Shown here piece after piece: positions 38,909 through 51,070 of a stretch of DNA of 64,000 nt. The stretch is from Rhodocyclaceae bacterium. Its GTDB lineage: Bacteria; Pseudomonadota; Gammaproteobacteria; Burkholderiales; Rhodocyclaceae. The DNA is taken from the NCBI GenBank assembly GCA_016721505.1, contig JADKHX010000009.1:1-64000 (forward strand), written 5' to 3'. Within the stretch, counting starts at the first letter, position 1. Each line of letters begins with the position of its first letter. Position numbers and translations under genes: made by a program. The notes beneath the pieces were generated by a model that had not been told where the DNA came from, ran no database searches, and saw nothing but the letters and a program-made list of their open reading frames with translations.

Positions 38909-39600
38909 TTAGTCGCGCTCGCCGGTAAACGCCATGATGAGATTCAACAGGTTGATGAAGATATTGTAGATGTCCAGATACACATTCAAAGTTGCGGAGA
39001 TGTAATTGGTCTCGCCACCTTTGACGATGTTGTTGATGTCGTACAGCACATAGGCTGAGAAAATCATTACGCCAAGTGCCGACAGCGCGAGGGACAAGGC
39101 CGGAATCTGAAAAAACATGTTCGCCACGCCTGCCAGAATCATCAGAATCAAGCCTGCGAACAGAAACTTTCCAAGATTGGAAAAATCGCGCGCGGTGTTT
39201 GAGGCCACGCCAGCCAAAGTCATGAAAATCGCGCCGTGCCACCTGCCGCTAGCGCAATCATCGTACCGCCGTTCTTAAATCCGATCGCGTATTGCAGCAT
39301 TGGGCCAAGTAACAGCCCCATAAAAAAAGTGAACCCGAGTAAAACAAAAACGCCTAGGCTACTGTCTTTGGTGCGTTGGATGGCGAAGATAAATCCAAAC
39401 ATAATTGCCAGAGAAAGCAACATCGTAATAAACGGGCTGCCTGCCATGAATGAAAAATTAAGCTGCACACCAAGCAATGCCCCCAACACTGTGGGTACCA
39501 TTGTTACTGCCAGTAGCGCATAGGTATTGCGCAGGACACGGTTTTGTTGAACCGCAATGTCGCTAACGCTAGCTTGTGAATAGTCGCGAACTGTTTCCAT
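38909..39600 (-). pseudogene. Bax inhibitor-1/YccA family membrane protein with one frameshift
   Basis: Two frames join into a 230-residue seven-helix protein: METVRDYSQASVSDIAVQQN with AIGFKNGGTMIALAAGGTA, then IFMTLAGVASNTARDFSNLG to YNIFINLLNLIMAFTGERD. One base lost around 39229-39237 (GCGC for GCGGC) explains the break; restoring it gives 231 codons. E. coli YccA inhibits the FtsH protease; the function here is inferred. All helices and the C-terminal aspartate-rich end are kept. Confidence 0.85.
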
Positions 39601-39801
39601 GTTATTTCTCCTTTTGCAAACTTACCAGTATCTGAGCCAACAACGCTCGGAGCGGGGAATGCGCGAAGTCTATCGCATTCCTAATGCGACACATCTTGGG
39701 CCAATGCCCGGCAAATGCAAGTGTTAGACAAAGAATTTTTAACCGTTTTTCGTGTCTTTTACGATACCGTAAGTGTCATCAGCATATAATTCGCGCCGCT
39801 T

Positions 39802-39891
39802 GGAGGTGTGGCAGAGCGGTTGAATGCACCAGTCTTGAAAACTGGCAAGGTTGCAAGACCTTCGTGAGTTCGAATCTCACCGCCTCCGCCA
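39802..39891 (+). tRNA. tRNA-Ser(TGA)
   Basis: The acceptor pairs GGAGGTG with CGCCTCC (one G-T), then G and CCA encoded. The anticodon loop CTTGAAA gives TGA. A long variable arm is present. A -10 TATAAT lies at 39785-39790. Confidence 0.95.
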
Positions 39892-39907
39892 AGCGCCCAT
39901 ATTTACA

Positions 39908-40324
39908 CTACTTGATCACCCACTCGTCGCCGCACTTGCGACATTGAGCGCGTAGCCATACGCCGCCACCCTGGTTTTCTAATACGGGGTCGCCGCCATC
40001 CGGTAGTGGCGCGGGTCCAGACGAAATAATCTTGAATTTTGAATAGGCGTTGCAGGCAGGGCAGGTAGCTTGCTCGCCCAAGCGCTCGGCGACTTCTAGT
40101 AGCAGGTGATAGCGCTTCCAACTGAATGCGGCGACGGCTAATCCAGCCAACAGCAAGGCCACCCCAAGCACACGCGAAGAGGCGCCGCGACCAGCTATCT
40201 CCAGCCCGCTTACTAGCAAAATCACCCCGAGAAACCAACTTACCAACCACGCATGACATTCAATCAACTGCCGCTCGTACCAGCGGCGAAAGCCGTGTGT
40301 TTGTATGCGCTGAAGTGCGGCCAT
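39908..40324 (-). CDS. Hypothetical membrane protein with C-terminal zinc ribbon
   Basis: 138 residues, family not recognised by name. Two adjacent hydrophobic helices are seen (WLVSWFLGVILLVSGLEIAG; VLGVALLLAGLAVAAFSW). A soluble C-terminus follows with CPAC and CRKCG, a likely four-cysteine metal site, and it ends EWVIK. The start at 40324 is ATG. It stands alone between tRNA-Ser and a radical SAM gene. Function not known. Confidence 0.75.
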   Translation of the reverse strand: MAALQRIQTHGFRRWYERQLIECHAWLVSWFLGVILLVSGLEIAGRGASSRVLGVALLLAGLAVAAFSWKRYHLLLEVAERLGEQATCPACNAYSKFKIISSGPAPLPDGGDPVLENQGGGVWLRAQCRKCGDEWVIK

Positions 40325-40374
40325 GGATACTATCGTTGTCGATATGGGACAAGTAAAAGTAATTCGTCTCTCTC

Positions 40375-40400
40375 ACGGCGTGTGGCCAGCACCAACTGAC
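40375..40400 (+). repeat. Dispersed 28-bp repeat, intergenic copy
   Basis: ACGGCGTGTGGCCAGCACC then AACTGAC. It lies in the gap between the divergent zinc-ribbon and radical SAM genes, so it may sit in a promoter region. Confidence 0.85.
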
Positions 40401-40451
40401 AGCCATCGCAATTTGAATAATTGCTCACACTGATTGTAGACTAGGCCAGAT

Positions 40452-41324
40452 ATGAAACCGACCATCTTGCCGTTGAAACGAGCCCCGCAGCGCTTGGATA
40501 CCAAGCATCACCTTCGCGATAGTGTAGGCATGACTTATGTTTATCCGGTCATATCGCGCCGAGCGGGTGGCGTGTCGGTGGGTATCAATCTCAATCCCAA
40601 CAATGCGTGTAATTGGCAGTGTGTGTATTGCCAAGTGCCGAATTTGGTACGTGGCGGGCCGCCACCGATTAAGCTTGGTCAGTTGGAGCAGGAGCTGAAT
40701 GCGCTGTTGGACGATATTCTCCATGGTGAATTCATGGCGCAACGTGTCGATGCTGATGTGCGTCAATTGGTAGATATAGCGTTCTCCGGTAATGGGGAGC
40801 CAACCAGTGCAGTGGAGTTTCCGGAAGCAGTTGAAATCGCTATCGAAGCGCTTGATCGCTATGGGTTGCGCGGGAAGGTTTTACTGCGCTTGATTACCAA
40901 TGGCAGCTTGCTCGATCGTCCCCGAGTGCAATCCGGTATTGCCAAAATCGCAAGCGTAGCAGGCGAAGTCTGGTTCAAGATTGACGCGGCAACTACCAAA
41001 GAAATAGCTCAGATAAATGGCACGAGAACTTCCCCGGAGCGCATTGCAAACCGCCTCCAGCGCTGCATTGATATCGCTCCGACGTGGGTGCAGACCTGTG
41101 TGTTTTTGCGCGACGGCGTATTGGCCGTTGGTGAGGGTTGGGACGATTACTTAAATCTGTTGGCAAACGCAGGCAGCGAATTGCGCGGCGTACATTTATA
41201 TAGTTTGGCGCGTACCTCAATGCAAGCCGATTCGAATCGTTTGGCGCAGCTCGATTTGGCGCAAATGGAGGTTTTGGCTACGCAAATCCGACAGCTCGGA
41301 CTAGCCGTCACCGTCAATCCGTGA
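40452..41324 (+). CDS. Radical SAM protein
   Basis: 290 residues. The Fe-S/SAM motif CNWQCVYCQ (C-x3-C-x2-C) is near residue 55 and is followed by the partial barrel with FSGNGEPTSAVEFPEAVEIA (the GGE-like SAM motif) and FKIDAATTKEIAQINGTR. The family resembles short MoaA/NifB-like proteins of unknown substrate. No partner gene is adjacent except the XRE regulator, which converges. Confidence 0.88.
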   Translation: MKPTILPLKRAPQRLDTKHHLRDSVGMTYVYPVISRRAGGVSVGINLNPNNACNWQCVYCQVPNLVRGGPPPIKLGQLEQELNALLDDILHGEFMAQRVDADVRQLVDIAFSGNGEPTSAVEFPEAVEIAIEALDRYGLRGKVLLRLITNGSLLDRPRVQSGIAKIASVAGEVWFKIDAATTKEIAQINGTRTSPERIANRLQRCIDIAPTWVQTCVFLRDGVLAVGEGWDDYLNLLANAGSELRGVHLYSLARTSMQADSNRLAQLDLAQMEVLATQIRQLGLAVTVNP

Positions 41325-41345
41325 GGCCAACCCACGACGCTTGAG

Positions 41346-41636
41346 TTAAGCTTTTTTTGCGTCTTTAGCTTGTTTTTTCAGATCTCTTAGCAGACTGGGA
41401 TTTTTCACTTTGAGATATTCAATCACCTCAAAATCTTCTTTGCGGATTTTGGCGATATCGACTTGTTCGACATGCACCAAACGTAGTAGCTGCGCAACTG
41501 CGCGCGGCATATTTTGCCCACTTTCGTAGCGCGAACCACCGCTTTGTGTGACGCCAACTTGTGCCCAGAATGTTTGTTGGTTAAGACCCATTTTGCGGCG
41601 GATCGCACGTGAATCGATTTTGTCAGTTGCTCTCAT
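41346..41636 (-). CDS. XRE-family helix-turn-helix regulator
   Basis: 96 residues from ATG 41636 (MRATDKIDSRAIRRKMGLNQ). The helix-turn-helix is LNQQTFWAQVGVTQSGGSRY with ESGQNMPRAVAQLLRL after it. A lysine-rich tail ends AKDAKKA. The longer frame to 41708 has no support. Upstream (41762-41810) lie paired repeats that could be its operator. Target genes unknown. Confidence 0.82.
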   Translation of the reverse strand: MRATDKIDSRAIRRKMGLNQQTFWAQVGVTQSGGSRYESGQNMPRAVAQLLRLVHVEQVDIAKIRKEDFEVIEYLKVKNPSLLRDLKKQAKDAKKA

Positions 41637-41775
41637 GTTCCAGCACCCCCCAAAAAAGAAACTTGATGGTGACGCTCTGGCTACAACTTTAAACATAACC
41701 ATGAGCACCCTTCATACATGCCATCGACAGCATTTGTGTCGCTGACACGGTGAAGAAAAGTATACGCCCGAAAGA

Positions 41776-41810
41776 ATATGCAAGGAGTATGAATATATGC
41801 GAGGCGTATG
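41776..41810. promoter_or_regulatory. Tandem 16-bp repeats upstream of the XRE gene
   Basis: ATATGCAAGGAGTATG (41776-41791) and ATATGCGAGGCGTATG (41795-41810) match at 14 of 16 and are spaced 19 bp. ATACGCC at 41762-41768 is an inverted half. They suit an autoregulatory operator of the divergently read XRE gene; lysC starts 126 bases away on the other side. Confidence 0.55.
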
Positions 41811-41935
41811 GAGGTTAGGGTAGTGACCACATGTGGGCAAATTAGGCGGCGTAGATACTTTGGTCGCACTGGGCTGAGTTAAAATTCGACTGTTCAAAAT
41901 ATCCGTAACTAAAAATTTTTTGTAAGCAGGATTTC

Positions 41936-43177
41936 ATGTCACTGATTGTTCAGAAATACGGCGGTACCTCGATGGGCACGCCGGAGCGAATTCGCAATGT
42001 GGCGCGCCGCGTGATGCGTTGGAAGGCCAAGGGGCATCAAATCGTGGTGGTGGTTTCGGCCATGTCCGGCGAAACTAATCGCCTTATCGCGCTGGCCAAG
42101 GATGTTTCGCCGCAACCGGATGTACGCGAGCTTGACGTGATGATTTCGACCGGCGAGCAAGTCACGATTGCACTGTTGGCGATGGCGATCAAAGATTTGG
42201 GTGCCAAAGCCAAAAGCTATACCGGTGGACAAGTTCGCGTGCTGACCGATAGTACCCACACCAAAGCGCGCATTCTTGAAATCGACGAAGGCAATATTCG
42301 TCGCGATTTAGAAAACGACACCGTTGTAATCGTTGCCGGATTCCAAGGTGTCGATGCCGAAGGCAACATCACCACGCTCGGGCGTGGCGGCTCGGATACC
42401 TCTGGTGTGGCGCTGGCAGCGGCGCTAAAAGCTGAGGAATGCCAGATTTATACTGACGTTGATGGCGTCTACACCACCGACCCACGTATCGTGCCCGAGG
42501 CGCGCAAGCTTGATCGCATTACGTTTGAAGAGATGCTGGAGATGGCCAGTCTCGGCTCCAAGGTTTTGCAGATTCGTTCGGTCGAATTCGCCGGAAAATA
42601 CCAAGTGAAGTTGCGCGTGTTATCGAGCTTTGAAGAAGAAGGCAAAGAAACACTGGGCACATTGATTACGTTTGAGGATGACATCACCATGGAACAACCG
42701 ATAATTTCCGGCATCGCCTTCACCCGCGACGAAGCCAAGCTGACGATGTTGGGCGTACCCGATAAGCCCGGTATCGCTTATCAAATTTTGGGTCCCGTGG
42801 CGGATGCGAATATCGATATCGACATGATTATCCAAAACGTTGGTCACGATGGCTTGGCGGACTTTTCATTCACCGTCAGTCGTGGCGATTTTCCGCGTGC
42901 GTTTGAATTGCTCGACAAGCAAATTAAGCCGCATGTCGGCGCGCGTTCAGTCGAAGGCGACGACAAAATTTGCAAAGTCTCCGCCGTTGGCGTCGGTATG
43001 CGTTCACACCCCGGCGTTGCCAGCAAAATGTTCCGTGCGCTGGCCGAGGAGGGCATCAATTTGCTGATGATTTCCACCTCGGAAATCAAAATCTCGGTGG
43101 TAGTCGATGAAAAATATGTCGAACTCGCCGTTCGCGTGTTGCACAAAGCGTTTGAACTTGATCAGGTTCCGGCGTAG
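41936..43177 (+). CDS. lysC: Aspartate kinase
   Basis: The first step of lysine, threonine and methionine synthesis. 413 residues. The kinase domain starts LIVQKYGGTSMGTPERIRNV and contains STGEQVTIALLAMAI and the FTTLGRGGSDT-type site as TTLGRGGSDTSGVALAAAL. Two ACT domains at the C-terminus (KLTMLGVPDKPGIAYQILGP; CKVSAVGVGMRSHPGVASKM) should bind lysine and/or threonine. AGGA lies 8 bases before the ATG. A terminator follows at 43198. Confidence 0.96.
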   Translation: MSLIVQKYGGTSMGTPERIRNVARRVMRWKAKGHQIVVVVSAMSGETNRLIALAKDVSPQPDVRELDVMISTGEQVTIALLAMAIKDLGAKAKSYTGGQVRVLTDSTHTKARILEIDEGNIRRDLENDTVVIVAGFQGVDAEGNITTLGRGGSDTSGVALAAALKAEECQIYTDVDGVYTTDPRIVPEARKLDRITFEEMLEMASLGSKVLQIRSVEFAGKYQVKLRVLSSFEEEGKETLGTLITFEDDITMEQPIISGIAFTRDEAKLTMLGVPDKPGIAYQILGPVADANIDIDMIIQNVGHDGLADFSFTVSRGDFPRAFELLDKQIKPHVGARSVEGDDKICKVSAVGVGMRSHPGVASKMFRALAEEGINLLMISTSEIKISVVVDEKYVELAVRVLHKAFELDQVPA

Positions 43178-43197
43178 TTACTTTTAGGCAACAAAAA

Positions 43198-43218
43198 GCC
43201 CTCGGCAATTTCGAGGGC
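43198..43218. terminator. Terminator shared by lysC and tRNA-Val
   Basis: GCCCTCG and CGAGGGC around GCAATTT. The plus side has AATTTG after it, the minus side a run of five T, so it ends the tRNA-Val transcript well and lysC moderately. Confidence 0.8.
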
Positions 43219-43245
43219 AATTTGATGCAAAACAAGCTGTAAAAC

Positions 43246-43320
43246 TGGTGGGCGGTACTGGGATCGAACCAGTGGCTTCCACCGTGTGAAGGTGGCACTC
43301 TACCGCTGAGTTAACCGCCC
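43246..43320 (-). tRNA. tRNA-Val(CAC)
   Basis: On the minus strand the acceptor pairs GGGCGGT with ACCGCCC, then A and CCA encoded. The anticodon loop TTCACAC gives CAC. T arm ACTGG/CCAGT with TTCGATC. Confidence 0.93.
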
Positions 43321-43423
43321 GCGACAGAGCCGTAATTTTAGTCGCAGGTGCGGACGTGGTCAATCTGCACAAATTGGTTTTATAGTTTTTCGTTACAAGA
43401 AACCTCCTGTTAGCGTGACTCCT

Positions 43424-44818
43424 ATGACCGTTCGCACACGTTTTGCCCCCAGTCCGACTGGCTTTTTACACATCGGCGGCGCACGCACGGCGCTTTTTTC
43501 GTGGGCTTATGCACGGAGATTTGGTGGCCAATTTATTCTGCGCATCGAAGACACCGATGTGGCACGTTCGACACCCGAAGCGGTGCAAGCGATTCTTGAC
43601 GGTATGGCATGGCTGGGATTGGATCACGATCAAGGTCCGTACTACCAAATGCAACGGATGGATCGCTATCACGCGGTGATTCAACAAATGCTGGCGGCCG
43701 GCACTGCGTATCGTTGCTATATGTCGATAGACGAACTGACAGCGCTACGCGCCGAGCAAGAAGCGCGCAAGGAAAAGCCGCGCTACGATGGACGTTGGCG
43801 GCCTGCGGAAGGAAAGGCACTTCCACCCGTACCAGAAGGCATCGCAGCGGTAGTTCGATTTCGCAATCCGGTGGATGGGGTGACAAGTTGGGACGATCAA
43901 GTCAAAGGTCGCATTGAATTTTCCAATAGTGAGCTCGACGATTTCATCATCGCCCGTGCAGACGGTACGCCAACCTATAACTTTTGTGTGGTGGTCGATG
44001 ATTACGACATGGGGATTACCCATGTGATACGTGGCGACGATCATGTGAACAACACCCCACGACAAATCAATTTACTCAATGCCCTCGGTGCACCAGTGCC
44101 GGTCTATGCCCACCTGTCGATGATTCTTGGCGACGACGGGCAGAAGCTGTCAAAGCGTCATGGCGCGGTGTCGGTGATGCAATATGACGACGATGGTTAT
44201 CTGCCGGAGGCGGTGCTGAATTATTTGGCGCGCTTGGGTTGGTCACATGGCAATGAAGAAGTTTTTTCGATGGCGCAATTCGTTGAGTGGTTTGATTTGA
44301 ACCACGTGACCGCATCGGCCGCACAGTTCAATACCGAGAAGTTGAACTGGTTGAACGCGCATTACATCAAACTGGCGGATGACGAACGCCTGGGCACGGA
44401 AATTTCACGGCGTTTGAAGATGCGTGGTTTTGACGTACCGAATGACGGCGCAAGTGCTACGGCAATCGCTTCCATCAACAAAGATCGCGTGGCGAATTTG
44501 AATGCATTAACCGACATCGCCGAGCAGTTTTATGTGATGCCGGTAATTTCCGACGAGCTAAAAAATCTGCATCTCAGCGATGCGGCGAAAGCGGCGCTGA
44601 AGGATTTGCGAGGGCGCTTGGAAAGCGCCGATTGGCAGCTTGCTGAATTGTCGGCGTCGATTAAGGCAAGCTTGACGGCGACAGGGTTGAAGATGCCGCA
44701 AGTAGCAATTCCACTGCGCGTGGCGCTGTTCGGTCAGACGCAATCGGCAGCGATAGATAAGGTGCTTTCGGTGCTGGGGCGCGAAGAAACACTCAAGCGG
44801 ATGGCGCGGGTTCTGTAG
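43424..44818 (+). CDS. gltX: Glutamyl-tRNA synthetase
   Basis: Charges tRNA-Glu. From ATG 43424 (MTVRTRFAPSPTGFLHIGGA) it has 464 residues. The HIGH motif is in GFLHIGGART, the KMSKS loop is DDGQKLSKRHGAVSVMQY, and YNFCVVVDDYDMGITHVIRG is the acceptor-binding region. A GTG at 43415 would add three residues. Its 3' end overlaps the convergent hypothetical gene by 26 bp. Confidence 0.96.
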   Translation: MTVRTRFAPSPTGFLHIGGARTALFSWAYARRFGGQFILRIEDTDVARSTPEAVQAILDGMAWLGLDHDQGPYYQMQRMDRYHAVIQQMLAAGTAYRCYMSIDELTALRAEQEARKEKPRYDGRWRPAEGKALPPVPEGIAAVVRFRNPVDGVTSWDDQVKGRIEFSNSELDDFIIARADGTPTYNFCVVVDDYDMGITHVIRGDDHVNNTPRQINLLNALGAPVPVYAHLSMILGDDGQKLSKRHGAVSVMQYDDDGYLPEAVLNYLARLGWSHGNEEVFSMAQFVEWFDLNHVTASAAQFNTEKLNWLNAHYIKLADDERLGTEISRRLKMRGFDVPNDGASATAIASINKDRVANLNALTDIAEQFYVMPVISDELKNLHLSDAAKAALKDLRGRLESADWQLAELSASIKASLTATGLKMPQVAIPLRVALFGQTQSAAIDKVLSVLGREETLKRMARVL

Positions 44819-45380
44819 GCGCAGGATTCGTCACAAAGCGGTAACGCAGCGGAACTTCGCTAGCGCGCATTGCTGTCAGCGGAAGTTTGATATTACCCCA
44901 GCGAAACACCAGTTGACCATCATCCCCTTGCATCAACGCGAGCAATTCGGCCTCGCTGGCTCGACTTCCGTCAGCCTTCCACACTGCATCCAGCAGCGTC
45001 GGCAGGTCGCGATCCGTTACGACACCGATGCCATGTTCACTCTCAATGAGCATTTGCCCCTCATCGTCAAGCATCGCAGTGATGAGGGTATCTAGTGTCA
45101 GTCCGGTATGGGTTTCGAATTGTGAGCTTGCGCCAAGTTTAAGTACCCACGGTGTGTAATCCAGCGCCACATAAACGCGCTGCGGGCCGTTTTGTACGAA
45201 CCACCGCTGATGTGTATCGCTCTCGTAATTGCGGCCAAGAAAATTAATCAGCCCGACGTGGCGAACAATTTCATCTTTGAGTCGCCATTGTCCGCGTTTG
45301 TCCAATCGCAGCCAGCCGAAAACATCCGGCACGTCGGGCCATTTGGCTAGTGCGCGGACAACTGCATCGTCCATAGACAA
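44793..45380 (-). CDS. Conserved proteobacterial hypothetical protein (DUF family)
   Basis: 195 residues. I recognise the type from betaproteobacteria (start near DDAVVRALAKWPDVPDVFGW, then WFVQNGPQRVYVALDYTPWV, and the ending WGNIKLPLTAMRASEVPLRY), usually listed under a DUF number that I cannot state with certainty. No catalytic motif or membrane segment is visible. It follows the GST gene by 3 bases and probably belongs to the tail of the gcv operon. Confidence 0.8.
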   Translation of the reverse strand: MSMDDAVVRALAKWPDVPDVFGWLRLDKRGQWRLKDEIVRHVGLINFLGRNYESDTHQRWFVQNGPQRVYVALDYTPWVLKLGASSQFETHTGLTLDTLITAMLDDEGQMLIESEHGIGVVTDRDLPTLLDAVWKADGSRASEAELLALMQGDDGQLVFRWGNIKLPLTAMRASEVPLRYRFVTNPAPTEPAPSA

Positions 45381-45383
45381 ATT

Positions 45384-46073
45384 TTATGAAGCCGCCGGAG
45401 CGCGAAAATCGGCGGTGACATTTCCGGCGAGCAGCAAATCTGCATCGTGCGGTAAATCACGGAAATCTTCGGCCAGCGCCGCAGCTTCCCATTCGCGCAT
45501 CGATGGGTGATTTAACAGATGTTGCATGTAGGTCGCTGCCGCACCCTTTGGCGCGATGCCGTAGGTCTGAAAGCGATAGGCGACCGGCGCATAAAACGCG
45601 TCGACGGCGGTGAAATCTTTACCGGCCAGGAATGGCCCGCCAAAGCGCGCAATGCCCTCATTCCAGAGTGCGTTAATGCGATCAATGTCGGCCAGCAATT
45701 CGGGCGAACGCGAAGCCACGGCGACACGCACACCGACATTCATGCCGTGCTGGTTGCGCAAAACACCAAATCCAGAATGCATTTCTGCCGCCGCACAGCG
45801 CGACCATGCACGCGCTGTTGGGTCACTCGCCCAAATGCCAGCATGACGTTCGGCAAGGTATTCGGTGATCGCCAAAGAATCCCAAACCACGGTGTCACCG
45901 TCAATCAAACACGGCACTTTGCCTGCCGGTGAAAATTTACGAAATTCAATAGCGACCTTGTCGTCAAAGCGATGCAGTTCTTCCTTGAAGGAAATTCCGG
46001 ATGCCTTCATCAACACCCAAGGACGCAGCGACCATGAGGAATAATTTTTATTAGCGATATGCAAGAGATACAT
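45384..46073 (-). CDS. Glutathione S-transferase family protein
   Basis: 229 residues. The N-terminal thioredoxin-like half has YSSWSLRPWVLMKASGI and the glutathione-contact block GKVPCLIDGDTVVWDSLAIT, with the ES/DS dipeptide as DS. The C-terminal helical half contains PFLAGKDFTAVDAFYAPVAY with the usual capping aspartate. The substrate is unknown. It lies 14 bases after gcvR and 3 before the DUF gene. Confidence 0.9.
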   Translation of the reverse strand: MYLLHIANKNYSSWSLRPWVLMKASGISFKEELHRFDDKVAIEFRKFSPAGKVPCLIDGDTVVWDSLAITEYLAERHAGIWASDPTARAWSRCAAAEMHSGFGVLRNQHGMNVGVRVAVASRSPELLADIDRINALWNEGIARFGGPFLAGKDFTAVDAFYAPVAYRFQTYGIAPKGAAATYMQHLLNHPSMREWEAAALAEDFRDLPHDADLLLAGNVTADFRAPAAS

Positions 46074-46087
46074 AAAAACTCCTAGCC

Positions 46088-46632
46088 TTAATTATGTGAA
46101 ATGGATTCGTCGAGCGTGATGTCGACCATCAAATCATTTGAAATTCGTTCCAACTCACGCGTCAGAGCGGTGGCATCCAGCGACTCAGCGGCGGTGAGTT
46201 CAGCAACGGCATGGAATAGCGTGTCGGCAGACATCGGCGCACTTGAGGTGTGGGTTTCCAGACTTTCGACATTCACTGCGTGATGCGCCAACACTTGCGA
46301 AACTTCCTTTACGATTCCGATGCGGTCATTTCCAACCAGCGCCAGCTTTAGACGGCGTGTTGCCAGCAACAACTGGCGGGTTTGCGAAACCTCAACGGTG
46401 ATTTTGAGTTGATTGATTTTCAACAGCGCTTGCTGCAATTTGGCCGCTTGTGCTTGCGCCACACCAATCTTGATGATGCCGGCAAATTTTCCTGCCAATT
46501 GCGCCATCGACGATTCCAGCCAATTACCCTGATGCGCGGCGACGACCGCAGCAAGTTCGCCGACCAAACCGGGCCGGTCATCACCAATCACCGTGAGTAC
46601 CAGAAAGTCGGGTGCATTTTCGGTAGCGACAC

Positions 46633-46636
<4 letters not shown>
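46088..46636 (-). CDS. gcvR: ACT-domain regulator, GcvR-like
   Basis: 182 residues with two ACT domains: LVLTVIGDDRPGLVGELAAV and KLALVGNDRIGIVKEVSQVL. E. coli GcvR represses the glycine cleavage genes with GcvA; here it is the fourth gene of the gcv operon, overlapping gcvP by 4 bp, so a role in glycine-dependent control fits. A repeat copy (46352-46379) codes RQLLLATRRLKL exactly at the linker into the second ACT domain. Confidence 0.85.
46352..46379 (+). repeat. Dispersed 28-bp repeat, copy in gcvR
   Basis: ACGGCGTGTTGCCAGCAAC then AACTGGCGG, one core mismatch. Read from the minus strand it codes QLLLATRR in frame. Confidence 0.88.
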
Positions 46637-49500
<2,864 letters not shown>

Positions 49501-49510
49501 AGCGAGCTTT

Positions 49511-49885
49511 TTAAAAGGTGGCGGTGTAGGCGGCGGCATCGAGCAGTGAATCCAGCTCGCTCATGTTGGACGGTTTGACTTTGAATAGCCATGCAGCATA
49601 GGCATCGGCATTTACGCTATCCGGCGCGTCGACTGCGGCATCGTTGATGGCAATCACTTCACCCGACACCGGCGCATAAATGTCCGAGGCGGCTTTCACC
49701 GATTCAATCACCGCGACCGTTTCACCGGCTTTGATTACGCGCCCGACAGCAGGCAATTCCAGAAACACAATGTCGCCCAGCGCTTCCTGCGCGTGGTCGC
49801 TGACACCGATGGTTAAAGTACCATCGGCTTCGGTTTTTACCCATTCGTGGGAGGCGGCGTACTTAAGATTGGTAGGGGTGGTCAT
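49511..49885 (-). CDS. gcvH: Glycine cleavage system H protein
   Basis: The lipoyl carrier of the glycine cleavage system, 124 residues. The lipoylated lysine is Lys64 in ETVAVIESVKAASDIYAPVS. The start region LKYAASHEWVKTEADGTLTI and ending LDSLLDAAAYTATF match the family. It lies 28 bases after gcvT and 10 before gcvP. Confidence 0.97.
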   Translation of the reverse strand: MTTPTNLKYAASHEWVKTEADGTLTIGVSDHAQEALGDIVFLELPAVGRVIKAGETVAVIESVKAASDIYAPVSGEVIAINDAAVDAPDSVNADAYAAWLFKVKPSNMSELDSLLDAAAYTATF

Positions 49886-49913
49886 TTCGGTCTCCTGTGT
49901 GTGAATGGAATGA

Positions 49914-51020
49914 TTAAACGGGTTTGCCGTGACGAACGAAACTGGGTTTTACAACGCGGGCTTTAAGCTTTTTATCGCGGATTTCTACTTCGACTTCGGT
50001 ACCAATCGCGACACCGGCAGGCAGGCGGGCGAGGGCGATCGACTGGTTTAGTGATGGGGAAAAGGTGCCGCTGGTTATTTCGCCTTCGCCGAGCAAAGTG
50101 ATGACTTTTTGATGCGCGCGCAGTACGCCGCGATCTAGCATCAGCAGGCCGGAAAATTGATAGTCGCAACGGCGTGTTGCCAGCACCAACTGGCCAATGA
50201 AGTTACGCGCTGCATCTTTGGTATCCACTGTCCATTTGAGGCCGGCATCGTAGGGCGAGACAGTTTCGTCCATGTCCTGACCATATAAGTTCATTCCGGC
50301 TTCAAGCCGCAAAGTGTCGCGCGCACCGAGGCCGCAGGGTTTGATACCCGCATCGACGAGCGCTTGCCAAACGACCGCAACTTCGTCGGCGGGCAGCGTA
50401 ATTTCGAATCCATCTTCGCCGGTATAACCAGTGCGGGCGACCAGCCAATTTTTTCGGTCCGCCAATATCGCGCCTTGAAACACCATCAATGATTCGGTGT
50501 GGGTTCGAGTATCAGGAAAAGCTTGCCAAAATTTTTCACGTGCATTCGGCCCTTGCACCGCGATCATCGCTAAATCGCGCCTAACCTTCAGCGCGCAATC
50601 AAAACCGGTGAGGTGTGATTGCATCCACGCAATGTCTTTATCGGCGGTACCGGCATTGACCACGATGCGGAAATGGTCAGCCGAAAAGTAGTACACAATC
50701 AGATCGTCGATCACACCAGCTTCGTCGTTCAACATGCAGGAATAAAGTGCTTTGCCGGGCGTGGTCAGCTTGGCCACATCGTTGGCCAGCAGGTGGCGTA
50801 GCCAGCGCGTGGCGTCCGCACCAGTCAGGTCGAGTGCGCACATGTGCGAGACATCAAACATGCCTGCATCATTGCGCACGGCATGGTGCTCGTCGATTTG
50901 CGAGCCATAGTTGATCGGCATTTCCCAGCCAGCAAAGTCGACCATCTTGCCGTGACAGGCAAGGTGACTTTCAAATAGCGGGGTGCGCTGGGGAGCGGCA
51001 GCGGGGTTTGGATGACTCAT
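49914..51020 (-). CDS. gcvT: Glycine cleavage system T protein (aminomethyltransferase)
   Basis: Transfers the aminomethyl carbon to tetrahydrofolate. 368 residues. Start block PLFESHLACHGKMVDFAGWE, catalytic-region FDVSHMCALDLTGADATRWL, and folate-site ARTGYTGEDGFEITLPADE. A repeat copy (50169-50195) codes GQLVLATRRC in frame at the point where relatives carry an FIGREAL-type helix. It is the first gene of the operon and is preceded by the tandem glycine riboswitch. Confidence 0.97.
   Translation of the reverse strand: MSHPNPAAAPQRTPLFESHLACHGKMVDFAGWEMPINYGSQIDEHHAVRNDAGMFDVSHMCALDLTGADATRWLRHLLANDVAKLTTPGKALYSCMLNDEAGVIDDLIVYYFSADHFRIVVNAGTADKDIAWMQSHLTGFDCALKVRRDLAMIAVQGPNAREKFWQAFPDTRTHTESLMVFQGAILADRKNWLVARTGYTGEDGFEITLPADEVAVVWQALVDAGIKPCGLGARDTLRLEAGMNLYGQDMDETVSPYDAGLKWTVDTKDAARNFIGQLVLATRRCDYQFSGLLMLDRGVLRAHQKVITLLGEGEITSGTFSPSLNQSIALARLPAGVAIGTEVEVEIRDKKLKARVVKPSFVRHGKPV
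50169..50195 (+). repeat. Dispersed 28-bp repeat, copy in gcvT
   Basis: ACGGCGTGTTGCCAGCACC then AACTGGCC. Minus-strand frame codes QLVLATRR. Confidence 0.92.
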
Positions 51021-51070
51021 GAGATACCTCGGTTAGATTGAGGAGAACGAAAAGCATAGCAGCATGCTGC

